Assembly (NCBI GenBank): GCA_010093705.1
Contig: MU006091.1
Span: forward strand, 982,702 to 1,046,701
DNA length: 64,000 nt
DNA from: Patellaria atrata CBS 101060
Lineage: Eukaryota; Ascomycota; Dothideomycetes; Patellariales; Patellariaceae
Direction: 5' to 3'
The position numbers and the translations under genes are program-made. The notes beneath the pieces were generated by a model. It was given only the letters and a program-made list of their open reading frames with translations, was not told the DNA's origin and searched no databases. Positions 43,364 to 55,900 of the stretch are shown here, in pieces. Each line of letters begins with the position of its first letter. Within the stretch, counting starts at the first letter, position 1.

Positions 43364-45031
43364 ATGAAGCGCAAAAGGACAGAGAAGGAGCAAGAAGTCA
43401 CGCCGAAAAAGAAAACACGCGCCACATCACCAGATAAGCTACAAGAGGATATAGAAATAGTGACACCAGAAAAACGAATCCCTTCAGAACGACTAGCTAG
43501 CAGACAGAACCTCATCAAGGAAATTCACGGAGCTTCGATTAATGGGACGCCGAAGAAACTCGCGAATGGAACAGCGACCCCGAAATCAGAGCGTCGAGTT
43601 CTGTTCTCGACGCCGCAACAACCCTATGAGGATGATACGCCTAATAGCACCCCGACTATCGTACGAAACGCAGATAGGTCTGCTCGGCGCAAGAGTGCGA
43701 GGCAAATAATTGCGCGTACAATTGAAGGAGATCGGAGTGATGAGGAAGGTCTAGATGAAGAGGATACACTCGCACGACAAATATGGGATGAGGATGGAGA
43801 AGAGGCATCAGACGGAGAGGTGGAGGAGAATGAAGCAGGCTTGCCTATCGTTGATGATCAGATATACCAATTGGTACCAGATACACCATCTAAACGCGGC
43901 CGAGGGAGGCCAAGGAAACAGAAACAGAAGAAGAGGTCCCCTACACCACCAAGTAACCTCCCTCCACACGAACAATACTTCTATCAAAACAGACCAGGAG
44001 GCGCAAAGACATCCAACAATACTCTCTCATCGCACACGCTTCTCAATCACGACGAGTACTTCGAGCAAACATCTACCTACACAGACCCTCATGAAGAGGA
44101 CAAGGAATTCCTCTTCTCGCTTCACACCCGTGCCTTCTCCCAATGGGCCTTTGAGCTCCAAGAAGGCTTCAACATCTGCCTCCATGGCTACGGCTCCAAA
44201 CGCCGCCTCGTCTCTTCTTTCGCCGCACACCTCCACCACTCCACCCCCTCCCCGCCTAAAATCCTCATAATAAACGGCTACGAGCCCACCCTTACAATCC
44301 GGGACGTCCTCATCTCCCTTGTAAACCTCATCCCCTCCCTCAAAGCCGCCAAACTCCCCTCCCAAACCACCGTCCTAATCCCCCACATTCTGACCACGCT
44401 CTCCGCCTCCTTATCGTCCCAAACACCCATCTACCTCATTATCAACTCTCTCGACGCGTCCCCCCTCCGCAAACCAACCGCACAATCTCACCTCGCGCTC
44501 CTCGCCTCCTCCCCTCACATCCATCTCCTCGCCACGGCCGACACCCCAAACTTCCCCCTCCTCTGGGACCTCGCGCTGAAGACCCAGTTCCGCTTCCTCC
44601 ACCACGACGCAACGACCTTCGCCTCCTTCGACGGCGACGAGCTCGACGTCGTCGAGACCGTCAACGAAGCTCTGGGCCGCAGTGGACGGCGGCTGCACGG
44701 GCGCGACGGGGTTGCATTCGTGTTAAGGTCGTTGCCTGAGAATGCGCGGAGTCTGTTTCGCATATTGGTTGCAGAGCAGGTTGCTGCAGGCATTGAGGAG
44801 GAGGATGCGGCGGGCGGGAGGGAAGGAGAAGAGGGAGTCGAGTATAGGACTCTGTATCATAAGGTGGTGGAGGAGTTTGTGTGTTCGAGCGAGATGAGCT
44901 TCAGGACGCTACTGAAGGAGTTTCATGATCATCGGATGGTGGAGAGTAGGAAGGATGCCGGGGGTGTGGAGAGGCTGGTTGTGCCGTTTAGGAGGGAGGA
45001 GTTGGTGGGGTTGTTGGAGGAGACGGTGTAG
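43364..45031 (+). CDS. ORC2: Origin recognition complex subunit 2
   Basis: Intronless, 555 residues. The first 220 residues are disordered, basic and acidic, with several S/T-P sites and an AT-hook (KRGRGRPRK, about residues 175-183). The ORC2 core starts near HEQYFYQNRPGG, then HDEYFEQ and FSQWAFELQEGFNICLHGYG with SKRRLVSSFAAHL, where the family's degenerate AAA+ region lies. Later comes IYLIINSLDASPLR, then HIHLLATADTPNFPLLWD, and a C-terminal winged helix (LYHKVVEEFVCSSEMSFRTL, LKEFHDHRMVESR). ORC binds replication origins and loads MCM; subunit 2 is structural rather than an ATPase. The AT-hook in this position recalls DNA-binding by ORC tails in other fungi (inference). Confidence 0.94.
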   Translation: MKRKRTEKEQEVTPKKKTRATSPDKLQEDIEIVTPEKRIPSERLASRQNLIKEIHGASINGTPKKLANGTATPKSERRVLFSTPQQPYEDDTPNSTPTIVRNADRSARRKSARQIIARTIEGDRSDEEGLDEEDTLARQIWDEDGEEASDGEVEENEAGLPIVDDQIYQLVPDTPSKRGRGRPRKQKQKKRSPTPPSNLPPHEQYFYQNRPGGAKTSNNTLSSHTLLNHDEYFEQTSTYTDPHEEDKEFLFSLHTRAFSQWAFELQEGFNICLHGYGSKRRLVSSFAAHLHHSTPSPPKILIINGYEPTLTIRDVLISLVNLIPSLKAAKLPSQTTVLIPHILTTLSASLSSQTPIYLIINSLDASPLRKPTAQSHLALLASSPHIHLLATADTPNFPLLWDLALKTQFRFLHHDATTFASFDGDELDVVETVNEALGRSGRRLHGRDGVAFVLRSLPENARSLFRILVAEQVAAGIEEEDAAGGREGEEGVEYRTLYHKVVEEFVCSSEMSFRTLLKEFHDHRMVESRKDAGGVERLVVPFRREELVGLLEETV

Positions 45032-45288
45032 ATATTGTGTATGTGTGTTGGATAGAGACACTGTGGGTTAGGGAAATGGGGTTGTGGGGAGATGTTGTGG
45101 TATATCGTATGTTGAATATGCTTCTATCCTTCGTATGATATTGAGCAGATACCTCCCTAGATCCGAATCAGATGCCAAATACAAAGAAACACAACCCCAA
45201 AAACGCCATATATGCCCTGCAAATCCCACGTTCCACTAACCTGGGTCCTTGTACTCCCGTCGATCCTTTTCCCTGAAGATACCTTAAC

Positions 45289-46268
45289 TTACCATCCCCG
45301 CCCCGCCATCTTCTCTCCCTCATCCATCTTCCCACAGTTGATTCCCACCATCGCCTCTCCCAGATCCTTACTCACCTCCGCAAGCACCTTAGGATCCTTA
45401 TAGTGCGTAACTGCCTGCACAATCGCCTTCGCCCTCTTCGCCGCATTCCCGCTCTTGAAGATCCCACTACCCACGAACACTCCATCGCAGCCCAACTGCA
45501 TCATGAGCGCCGCATCTGCCGGCGTCGCCACACCACCCGCCGCGAAGTTGACGACCGGCAACCGCTTCAACTGTGCTGTCTCCTGCAGCAGCTCGAAGGG
45601 CACCTCGAGCTCACGGGCATAAGCTCTCAACTCCTCCGTGGACATATTCGCCGCACGTGCGATCTGTGTGTTCACCGTTCGCATATGCTTGACCGCCTCG
45701 ACGACATCACCGGTACCGGCCTCGCCCTTCGTTCTGATCATCGCCGCACCCTCCGAGATGCGTCTTAGCGCCTCACCCAAGTTGCGGCAGCCGCAGACAA
45801 AGGGCACCTTGAACCCGCTCTTCTCGACGTGATATGTGTTGTCCGCAGGGGTAAGGACTTCGGACTCGTCTATGTAGTCGACACCTAACGCCTCGAGGAT
45901 CTGGCACTCGACGAAGTGACCGATGCGCGCTTTGGCCATGACGGGGATCGTGACTGTGGCCATGATCGAGCTGATGAGAGCTGGGTCCGACATCCGGGCT
46001 ACGCCGCCTTGGGAGCGGATGTCCGCGGGGACGCGTTCGAGGGCCATGACGGCGACGGCGCCAGCTTCTTCGGCGATGCGGGCCTAGTTAGCGAGGAGTT
46101 AGTATGGGATGGAGGGAGAGAATGGAGGGGTGAGGTTACCTGTTCGGCGTTCACGACGTCCATGATGACGCCGCCTTTCAGCATACGTGCGAGACCGGCT
46201 TTGACTTGGAAGTTGCTAGTCTCACCATTGGCGGTGTGGCCATTAGTCGTAGGGAGTTCGGTTGCCAT
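45289..46268 (-). CDS. pyroA: Pyridoxal 5'-phosphate synthase lyase subunit PDX1/SNZ
   Basis: Exons 46268-46140 and 46083-45289 give 307 residues, the normal length. All PDX1 blocks are there: [61 protein letters not shown] with an active-site lysine, [30 protein letters not shown], and [17 protein letters not shown] with the second lysine. [31 protein letters not shown]-type phosphate-binding loops follow. It makes PLP from ribose 5-phosphate, glyceraldehyde 3-phosphate and ammonia supplied by PDX2, and protects against singlet oxygen. It is convergent with ORC2 (257 bases between stops) and divergent from the FUN14 gene. Confidence 0.97.
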
Positions 46269-46729
46269 TATTGAGATATCTCTTTGTAAAGATCCTGAGA
46301 ACTGGTGGAAGGAGGGGAAAAAGACCGGATGGTATAGATATCTGTGAATCGGTATGAATGATAGAAGGGATGGAATGAATGTGCAGATGGTCCGGGAGAA
46401 TAGAGTACTTATGTTACTATTTCAAATGACTCAATTGACACAAAGGGCGCAGAATCGGATGTCGAGAGAAATATGAGCGTTCACCGTCTGGTACGCAAAA
46501 AAAAATCCCACTAGCCCAGACGGACAATGGTGGGGCTAGACCGAGGAAGCGGAGACGCCAATTGCGCGGTAATCGCGGGGCATCCCCGGAATGCGTGCCA
46601 TCATAGTTTCCAGCTCTCCCGGCCCGGTTCTAACCGCCTCCGACGTAGGTAGCAACCTCCCACAGCTCTCATAAACAACACCTACTACTCCTGAGCTGAG
46701 CTTCTGTATAAGGATACCTTACCGGTACA
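46269..46729. other. Divergent promoter of PDX1 and FUN14
   Basis: An A-run (about 46497-46504) occurs; otherwise nothing specific. Confidence 0.4.
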
Positions 46730-47327
46730 ATGGCCACCCTACTCCTCCGACGGCCACTCTTCACGGCCCTAACCCTCTCCTCAGCCGCGCTCGCAACACC
46801 ACTCCTCCTCCAACCGCACTTCCAGTCCTCCCGTCTGCTCTGCGACTCGCCGATATCGTCTTACCAGTCTTCGGCAAGAGCGCCGGTCGTGAAAAGGGGA
46901 CGGCTCAATCCGAGCGCCGTGAAGCAGATTAGTTCGGGGAGCATACTAGGTTCGTGATCTCGGAGCTTTGGGGGGTCGATTGAGGGGAAAGAATGGGTTA
47001 AGGGAGACGATTGCTGACGTTATGGCGCGGGTTGTGTTAGGCCTCGTGTGCGGGTTGGGAGTATCGCTGTTCTCAAAACCGTTGGCGCTGCTGATAGGGT
47101 TATTGGTTTTTGGTGTTCAGGTTGGACATTCCCCCCTTCCGCTGCTGGGTGGAATCAGTGCTGATGGCTCCTAGGCTTTAGAATCTCGTGGGATACACCT
47201 CATACCTTATGGACGTTTGCAAAGATACTTCACTAGTATCAATCTCAGATCCGCGATACAAGATAATGTTGCGTTCAAGCTGAGCTTCGGCGCAACTTTC
47301 GCGCTGAGTGCCTTTGCGGAACTGTAG
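46730..47327 (+). CDS. FUN14 domain protein, mitochondrial
   Basis: Exons 46730-46949, 47041-47120 and 47175-47327 give 150 residues. A mitochondrial-type N-terminus (MATLLLRRPLFTALTLSSAA) precedes KQISSGSILGLVCGLGVSLF, the FUN14 family start. SKPLALLIGLLVFGVQALES and INLRSAIQDNVAFKLSFGATF with FALSAFAEL complete the domain, which has three short membrane segments. FUN14 proteins sit in the outer mitochondrial membrane; animal FUNDC1 is a mitophagy receptor. No LIR motif (YxxL) is seen at this N-terminus, so a mitophagy role is not implied. Confidence 0.9.
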
Positions 47328-47583
47328 CGTCAAAATTTTGTACAAATGTAATATATAATCATAATCTACTGAGGATTTCGAATTTAGTGGTTCCAGTATT
47401 TTTGTATCATAATGTACGAAAGTGTGTTTATAGCGTAATTTTTTCATTATCTGTCTTAAGTCGATCGTGTCTATTTCATACATTCCCCATGAATCAAGCG
47501 TTCAGAACATGATCTCGTCACATTCTTCTACAACATCAACCCTATGCATCCAGAGAAGATATTACGTCTGCCCTTTTGATTGC

Positions 47584-50500
47584 TCAAGACCCATATGCAA
47601 CCCCAGTACCACGACACCTCATCCAGAACTCCTTCACGATCTTATTCGTAGCCGTGCTTCCTCTTGCCGCAATAATCTGCTGCAAAAATCTCTTCCTATC
47701 CTCCTCATTGGCGATCTTACTCGGGAAGACACCTGAGTTCAGGGCATCTTTCAGCCACTGCTGCACTTCCGGACCATAGGTCACGAGCTTCCTCAACGGC
47801 TCAGCCATTAGGTCCAATTCACTTCGGGCGGCATTGCCACCAACACTAGAGATCAGAGCTCCGCACAGCACCGGACCACCTTTAGCAACCATCGATTGCG
47901 CCACCGCTTTTTCAGGGTCAGGATATTGCGGAATAAGCTTGATCCATTCCGCGAAGAAAGAGGATGCAGCCCGTTTGGGTAGAATGTCACTACATATAAG
48001 GCACCAGACGGCCGTGTTGAAGACGTGATCGAGAGCAGCTTGAGGGAATTGAAAGAATGCTTTATGATAGTATCGGACGAAGCGATGGATAGCATCGTAG
48101 CATCCCTTCATCACCTCCGGATCATTGAAATCAAAGGGACTTCGCTTCACCTTGGCGTCTCGTTGATTGTGCTCCATGAGAGTAATGATGTACTGAGCTA
48201 GGTGCAGTACTTCATTGTTGACTCTATCAGGGTTTGACGAGTGAGACGAAAGAAAACTACTTACAGTGGACAGAATTTGGACTGCTCGGGGTGATTTCAT
48301 GTCGTGTCGAATGAGGAAGTTGACGATTAGTGGTGCTGGGAACACGAAAGGACCTGGAGTTGTTTCTGTAAAGCCACAACGAAAGATGTGGCATACTTCC
48401 TCGATAATATCCCCGTCCGCTACAGCAGCGGAGTAGAGAACTTCAATCCAGTGAAGCATACGTCTTTGAACTTCCAAGCCTTGTCCCTGAGCCCAGAAGG
48501 ACGGTGCGGATTCATCATATTCGAGATCGACTACTGCATCTTCCGTAGCCTGGAATGCTTTTCCAATGGCTGTAAGGCATTTGAGCACTGTAAGTGCTGA
48601 TTGTTTGCCTGCTTCATACTCTTCTTCTTGATTGTACTCATTGGATGGCTTGCTAGCCGTTTCGAGTCTTTGCAGCGCAGTCTGAAAATCCCGTTCAATG
48701 AAAACAAATACTGTCTGTAGCCGCACAACCTTCTCCTCATCAGAATCAAGAGCTTGAATGATGGCGGCAATAGCTCCGATGACCTTTTCTTTGGTAGTCA
48801 TATCGGCGGCAGGCCATTGAAGAAACATCTCGTATTGTTGAATGAATGCATCCAACTGACTTGTCAGCTGAGTCCTGCAGGAGTAGCATAGCGATAATAT
48901 TGACTTAGCAGCACTATTAGCCATTGACCCCTGCGGCGTTGACGACCCCTGAGACGAAGGGGCATGCGCTGCTAAGGACGCAAACAGGAAGTTTAGAGCA
49001 CCTGACACTACTTCGAAATGCCGTCTGAAGTAATCCGCATAGTTCCCGATGGTATTCACAATCGTACGGCGTATGGTTGAGGGTACGGCTCTGTTCTGTG
49101 GGCTAGTGAGCTCTGAGAATAGCGATGACCCGAACACTCTCGTTAAGAGGGAGTCTTCACTTTCTCCCTCGCCGATAGAACCAGATAATGCAGATAACCC
49201 ATAAACATATGCTTCGACACCCTCCCAGTCATTCCGTTCGAGACATACAAGTGCTGAAGTGCTGAGTCTTTCGACCAGTGAAAGACCAAGAAGCGTGAAG
49301 GCTTCTTGCATCCAGTCACTAACTTCGACCCGCAAACTCGAAAATCTGTCCATCTCGTCCGAATCAAGATGTCGAGCTTCTTCCCGAGTCGGATAGCGTA
49401 TCTTTTGCACGTATTCTTCGACAGCCTGCATCGTGTGAGCTTGGACTGAAGGAAGCCAGGAGGGTGCTGTCTCTTCGACAAGTAGTTCATTGGTCGTCGA
49501 TACAAAGGTATCCCAGAATTGAATTGCTACCTCACAGTTGTCGATAGCATCCGTATAGCCTGGTCGTCTTAGTAGCTGATGCAACATCACCATGATCTCT
49601 AGTCTTTCTTGATTTTGAGGGTATTGGATTAGGGAATGAATCTCTAATACGCCGTATGCGCAAAGCAGACGAGCAGCGGAGCCCGATGCTTCTGCATCGC
49701 TTTCAATGTCTCCTAGGTATTGTCGAGCCCAGTCCCCTCGGAGCAGGTTCGACAGAGCGGAAGAATGTTCTTGTTTAAACAATGATTCGTAGCCATTGAT
49801 CATCTCTATCATGCCTTCGATTACGTCAGTATCGTCAGAGATGACAATGAGTTCTAAGGACGGATTAATCAGTGACCTAAGAAGATTAATATTTTCTGAA
49901 GAATGGGTCCATGCTCGTTGGCCGTAGAAAACCCAGGATACAAAGCACTTGAAAGCATCTGTAGCATATGTCTCGCTATGTTGTCTTAGAGAATATTGCA
50001 TCAAAATAACTGCATCCTGGAGATCCTTTTCTATCCTTTCATGAAATGCTCGCAGGTGCTGACTGTTTGGGTCTGTTTTGGCAGCTTCTTCCACAAGGCT
50101 AGATGCGTACCACAGTGTTGCGGTAATCTGGTACGGAGTTAAAGTTGTAACCATGTCAACCGTCCTCGGGAAGTGGTCGAGGGTGTCTTCGGGGATGAAT
50201 TCGCGTTTATAAAAACAGCATATCAAATGGCGAATTGAGTGAGACCAGGACACGGTAGGGCGTGAAAAGTATGTCACTAGAGTAGTACATAACTTTTTTG
50301 TTACCAAAGGCTTTTCGTTCGCGGCAATCAGTCGTACCTGTACGTTCCACTAAGTTAGCCCATCACCAATCAGGTTCAGATACAGCGGTCGATGGTACGC
50401 CGTAAAGCTCGACGATATGGTGTGACGACGTACAGTCCACGAGACAAGACGCGAGAGTAACAAATGCGTCTGGTCTATGTCAAGAGATGACCTAATGTTT

Positions 50501-50841
50501 GTTAGACGTTTGGTGTAATAAAGAGTAACAATAAATCTACTTACCAATCTTGATTCAGTTTGACCGTGAAGGTCAATGCTCCAAAGAATTTAGACTTCTC
50601 ATCAGTGCTTGAAAGCAGAGCGTCTGCCATCTGCCAGCCATCTGGAGATCTTTGTAATGTTTGCAGCTGTTGTTCAATCTGAGAGATGACTTTAGGGGAT
50701 GCGGGTTGGTAGAAACGTTGAACAAGCTAGATTACCGTTAATCTAAACTCGTGGAGCAACATAGCAATCGCCTGAATTAGATATATTTACCGCTTCAAGC
50801 TCAACGATAGACGTTGGCGCAGATATTGAGCCACTTTCCAT
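47584..50841 (-). CDS. Importin-13 / Kap122 (Pdr6)-like karyopherin
   Basis: Exons 50841-50791, 50726-50545, 50491-50434 and 50349-47584 give 1018 residues. The N-terminus (MESGSISAPTSIVELEALVQRFYQPASPKV) and ADALLSSTDEKSKFFGALTF fit the importin-beta HEAT start, where RanGTP binds. HEAT-type helices continue throughout, for example LVTKKLCTTLVTYFSRPTVS and YCFTETTP-type loops near FRCGFTETTPGPFVFPAPLI. The C-terminus is FWMRCRGTGVAYGS. Importin-13-type karyopherins carry cargo both ways across the pore, including histone-fold and exon-junction proteins in animals. Assignment to Imp13/Kap122 rests on the length and N-terminal pattern; another beta-karyopherin cannot be ruled out. Confidence 0.82.
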
Positions 50842-51587
50842 AGCTTAGGGTCAGGGTGTTCGGACTGCTCTATTTTGGAAATATGTTGGTCATAAGAAAA
50901 TTTAAAGATGACTTTCGAGAAAGGAGCTTCCACCTAGAGTCGTGCAGACAACAATCTCACGATGACAAGATATTCTGATGGGAGTCATTGTCTTCTATTA
51001 AAGCAATAGGTAAAGTTGGGGGGAGCTTTAAAAGAGCCTTACGGAGTAAGAGGTCGAGGTTCACAAACTAGTTAACGCCAAGATAAATATAGATCGCGTG
51101 CATGAAAGCAAACTTGAGGTGCAGTGGCTTCGTGCGGCGAAAGTACATGATTTTCTCGAATCCATTGCAAATATGAAGAAAAGAAATGGATAAAGGATAC
51201 AAACTGCAAGGGAATATAGCCTTTCAAATGAGGTTTGACAAGTCAGGAGAAGAGACAGATGGAAGAAAGCTGGAGCGCCCATAAGGTCTCCACGCACTAC
51301 CACCTGCCTTTAGCCCTTTAGGGACATACGCGGGGTACAGAACGGGGGCCTTGGCCCCATCACTTCTGCCAAAGTTACAGTACATGACCCCCACCGGCTA
51401 TACATACTATTTCCGTCAACCAGGTATTTATATCGCAGCTTGCAACTTCTGGTCGCATGCATAGGGTATGCGGTGCTGTTCCTTCCGTCTTCCAATTACT
51501 TTCTTCTCATTCTCTCATGTAGCTGCTAGATACCAGCTTTTCAAGAGTCCCTTCCACTCTAGTCCGCGTGTACTTCTAACCGTGGAG
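50842..51587. other. Divergent promoter between karyopherin and aminopeptidase genes
   Basis: No gene or repeat supported. Confidence 0.4.
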
Positions 51588-53849
51588 ATGGAGACGGTTA
51601 ATACTACAGAGAGGCTCTCCCGCCTGCGGGAGCTAATGAAGAAGTATAGCGTTGATGTTTACGGTACGATAAGCTGACCCGTCCAAGTACTCGACCTTTC
51701 CTAACCATCTCCTAGTTGTACCTTCAGAAGACAGCCATCAATCGGAATATATTGCGCCTTGCGATGCTAGACGAGGTCAGACAACACGGCCGAAATCGCC
51801 CGTACACCCTGCTTACACCTTGTAGAGTTCATATGTGGATTTTCTGGATCTGCAGGCACTGCTGTGATCACCCTGGACAAGGCCGCTCTGGCAACAGACG
51901 GCCGGTATTTCAATCAAGCTGAAAAAGAGCTCGACAGCAACTGGGAACTACTAAAACAAGGGCTTCAAGACGTCCCCACGTGGCAAGAATGGTATAGATA
52001 GGGTATTTTTAAGATTGTGTTCCCTCATTGACTGATATAGGACGGCTGATCAGTCTGAAGGTGGGAAGACCGTCGGCGTTGATCCCACCGTTATAACCGC
52101 TTGTCAGTATCCGTATATCCACTTCATATAGTGACCAAGTCCTAACAGCTTTTAGCCGATGCCCGCAAACTTGCCGACAAAATCAAGAAGAAAGGAGGTG
52201 CCGAGTTGAAGAGTGTTAAGGAGAACTTAGTCGACGCTGTATGGGGAGACGCTAAACCCGCAAGACCCGACGAGAATGTCAAGGTTCTAGGGTTAGAATT
52301 CGCAGGTAAAGGATACAAGGAAAAACTCGAAGATTTAAGAAAGGATCTAGAGAAACGAAAAAGTGCTGGTTTCGTCATTTGTGAGTGAACTGTCAACCTC
52401 CCCCACTCCAAAAACTGATCCAAAAAAGCAATGCTAGATGAGACAGCATGGCTTTACAATCTTCGCGGCAACGAGTGAGTCTTACTCTATATACATTGAG
52501 TCTACCCATGACTTATATCGTGCTTACAGCATCCCCTACAATCCCGTGTTCTTCTCGTATGCTGTAGTGACACAGGATGCGGCAACTCTTTATGTCAACG
52601 ACAGCAAGTTAACTGGCGATGTCAAGCAACACTTAGGTGATTTCGTCAAAATTCGTCCTTACGACTCGATATTTGATGATGTTACGGCACTAAGTGATGC
52701 AGTAGCCCGGACCAACGGTGACGGCGGCTCTCGGGAGGCTAAGAAATTCCTTTTATCAAATAAAGCTTCCTGGGCGCTTAATCAAAGTCTCGGCGGTCAG
52801 GACAAAGTTGAAGAAGTTCGTAGCCCGATTGGTGATGCTAAAGCTGCAAAGAATGAAACTGAGCTCGAGGGTATGCGAGCATGTCACATCCGGGACGGAG
52901 CTGCTTTATCCGAATACTTTGCATGGCTCGAGGACCAACTTGTCAGCAAAGGTGCTCGTCTTGATGAAGTTGACGCTGCTGAGAAGTTGGAGTCAATACG
53001 ATCGTGAGTTCCCAAATTTGATGGTCCCCGAGGAGTAACCTTACACCTGTCGCAGAAAACATAAGCATTTCGTAGGCTTGTCTTTTCCCACAATTTCTTC
53101 TACCGGTCCAAATGCAGCAGTGATACACTACAAACCGGAACGAGGAAGTTGCTCAGTCATCGATCCCAAAGCAATCTATCTATGTGACTCCGGAGCGCAA
53201 TATCTTGACGGTACCACGGACACGACACGGACACTGCATTTTGCCGAACCGACGGATATGGAGCGTAAAGCATATACTCTAGTACTAAAGGGCAACATTG
53301 CGCTCGAACGAGCCAAGTTTCCAAAAGGTACAAGTGGTTTTGCTCTCGATACCCTAGCACGACAGTTCCTGTGGGCAGAAGGGCTCGACTACAGGCATGG
53401 AACTGGTCATGGTGTAGGATCGTATCTTGTAGGTTCATTTTCAGTACTCCCGTGACCCTATATTGATAGTACATCAGAACGTCCACGAAGGACCAATTGG
53501 TATCGGCACCCGTGTCCAGTACTCTGAAGTCTCTCTTGCGGTCGGAAACGTCATCTCAGATGAACCCGGTTATTATGAGGATGGAAACTTCGGTATCCGC
53601 ATCGAGAACATCATCATGGTCAAAGAAGTTGACACCAACCACAAGTTTGGCGATAAGCCCTACCTTGGGTTCGAACATGTTACCATGACGCCGATGTGCA
53701 GGAAACTAATTGATGTATCGCTCCTAACGAAAGCTGAGAAGGAGTGGCTGAATAGTTACAATGAAGAGATACTAGAGAAAACCTCGAGTTATTTCGAAGG
53801 AGATTCTCTTACAAAGGTTTGGCTCGAAAGGGAATGCCAGCCGTATTGA
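51588..53849 (+). CDS. ampp: Xaa-Pro aminopeptidase P
   Basis: Nine exons: 51588-51663, 51716-51775, 51826-51991, 52041-52102, 52156-52380, 52429-52474, 52530-53003, 53056-53428 and 53478-53849. They give 617 residues, normal for cytosolic APP1. The first creatinase-like domain has [20 protein letters not shown] and [12 protein letters not shown] then [12 protein letters not shown] middle domain holds [20 protein letters not shown]. The catalytic pita-bread domain shows the metal ligands: [17 protein letters not shown] (two Asp), [17 protein letters not shown] (His), [11 protein letters not shown] (Glu) and IRIENI (Glu). It removes N-terminal residues before proline and is manganese dependent. 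There is no signal or targeting peptide. It is convergent with the DRG1 gene. Confidence 0.96.
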
Positions 53850-54045
53850 TCAAAGGGGTGAGATTCATACCTCATCCTGAAGGAATGTCTCTAGGTATGT
53901 CTAGTACAGTAGAATGTATAGCAAGATACCTCCATCCATGGCTCGGTATCAAAATCCTAGTTATTCCACAGTATGTAGAGAACAAATCCAGAAGAACATG
54001 AAGACATATTTATGTGTCGTATCTGTGATATGTGTGACCAGCTAT

Positions 54046-55569
54046 CTATTTGGCTACAATACTCACAACATCCTCATCCGCAACCACATGTCCCAAACCT
54101 ACACGTTGAGGAACATGTCTCGCGCTAGCTCCCCACACCAAAGCATACTTGAACGTCTCCTTGAGCGTTCGGTGAATTTGATCGCACACGTCTTCTATGG
54201 TGGAGCCTGTACGCACGATCAGGGCTTCGGAAAAGTCAGGATCTATTCCCTTCCGCTTGGTGTAGATCCGGATCAGACGCAGTTCGTCCCAGCATCGGTC
54301 TACCACGTCTTGAATACCAAGATCGAGTTCGCAACTCATGACGACCGTGTTGGGTTCGCGGGCTAGTTTGTCGAGACCTTCTATGCTGATGCTGTCGATT
54401 TTGTTGTAGACGTAGAGACTGTGGGAGTTAGCCAGACCGATTGCTGGAAGTTGTAAATTTTGTAGTTACCATTTGATGTATTTCCTATGATCCTTCATTA
54501 TCACGTCGATGAAGTCATCTACCGTAGCTGTGTAAAATATGAGCAATAAAGCTAGGGGTAAAGTGAAGCGGACTTACCGTTTTCGTCTCTCACGAGGACT
54601 TCGCAGTTGAGCATCTTGTAATCTCGAAGGATGTTGTACAACATCTTCTCATCTAGCTTCTTAGGTGGAGCCTGGAAGGTGATCTTCATTCCTCCGGCCT
54701 TCTTCGCCTTGAGATAGATGTTCCTTGTGCACGTTAGCAGGTTTCGCTAGCATTTTAACAGCTTTCGTACGGAGGTTCCCTGTTCAGTCGAATGCCGACG
54801 GCTTCGAGTTCACCTTCTAACAGTGCTCTCTGCTCAGCTCTCTTGGTAGCATCGAGGACCATCAGAATCATATCACTCGTCTAACACTCCTGTTAGCATC
54901 ACTATCTTCACGAATCCAACACACGCACTTTCGCAGCCGAAATAACCTGCCGTCCTCTCCCCTTTCCCTCAGCTGCGCCCTCGATGATACCAGGAAGGTC
55001 AAGAACTTGGATCTCAGCACCTCCATACTCCAGCACACCAGGAATGGCTGTCAGAGTAGTGAAAGCATACGACGCAACTTCACTTTTCGTCTTCGTTATC
55101 TTCGACAGAAAAGTCGATTTCCCGACAGACGGGAACCCGACGAGCGCTATGCGGGCGTCTCCGCTCTTGGAGACATCGAAGCCGCTCCCGCCCCCGGAAC
55201 CGGCGCCAGCAGCGGGCTCGAGGAGCTGGGCCCGTAGCCGTGCGAGTTTGCTGTTCTCCGTTAGAGAGTTGTCCGGAATGCGTATGTTTGGTGAGCGAAC
55301 CCTTTGAGGAGACCGAGATGATATTCTAAAAATCTCAATATATTTCTTTTGCAGGTTCTTTTTGCGAGAGTGCGTACCGGTAGCCTTGTTCTCTTTCGTG
55401 CCGTTAGCACTTGGTTGTTATGTTTACGTCTTGCGGGAGACAAGTACTTTGCGTCCTCTTCATCTCATCCTCGATCCTTCACGACATGTTAGGGTTATCC
55501 TCGCTGTTGACCACGTGTGGGGCGAGGAAGTTTGACTTGCTCCTTGATCTTATCTGTGATGTTCACCAT
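54046..55569 (-). CDS. RBG1: Developmentally regulated GTP-binding protein DRG1/Rbg1
   Basis: About nine exons, several very short near the 5' end. The start [10 protein letters not shown] precedes DEMKRTQKNKATEYHLGLL with [13 protein letters not shown], the DRG N-terminal helix pair. The GTPase core has the P-loop GFPSVGKST, the G3 motif [21 protein letters not shown] and NKID (G4) in [20 protein letters not shown]. The TGS domain is at the end: [20 protein letters not shown], then [20 protein letters not shown] and [23 protein letters not shown]1/Rbg1 with its Dfrp partner binds ribosomes and helps resolve stalled translation. The first splice junction can be drawn in two ways that differ by a few residues; everything from KNKAT on is clear. 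Confidence 0.94.
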
Positions 55570-55900
55570 CTTGGCTATATTTCAGCTCTTTGAGCCCAAT
55601 TCTGTGATATTGAAAAAAAACTTTTAAGACAATAAAATCTTAGGCTTTTGATATTTTCGTTCGATCCTGTGGCTGAAACAAAAGTAGAAGGAAGTGATAG
55701 CGGGCTAAGTCTAAGCCTAATTCGGCATAGAGCCGAATTTATTTCAACCTCAAGGCGTTCCGCGGTGGCTCAAACATTGACGCTGTCATTGATGGATTTG
55801 TAAATTGGGCCTATTAAAGGATTCTGATATATAAAGGGCATTTCCCACAGTTTGCCTGAACATTCGTGATGTCCTCTTCCCCTTCAAACCCACTCAAGCT

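Noticed and set aside
44027-44793. Minus-strand ORFs inside ORC2
   Set aside because: Shadows of the ORC2 coding frame in a GC-rich stretch with strong third-position bias.
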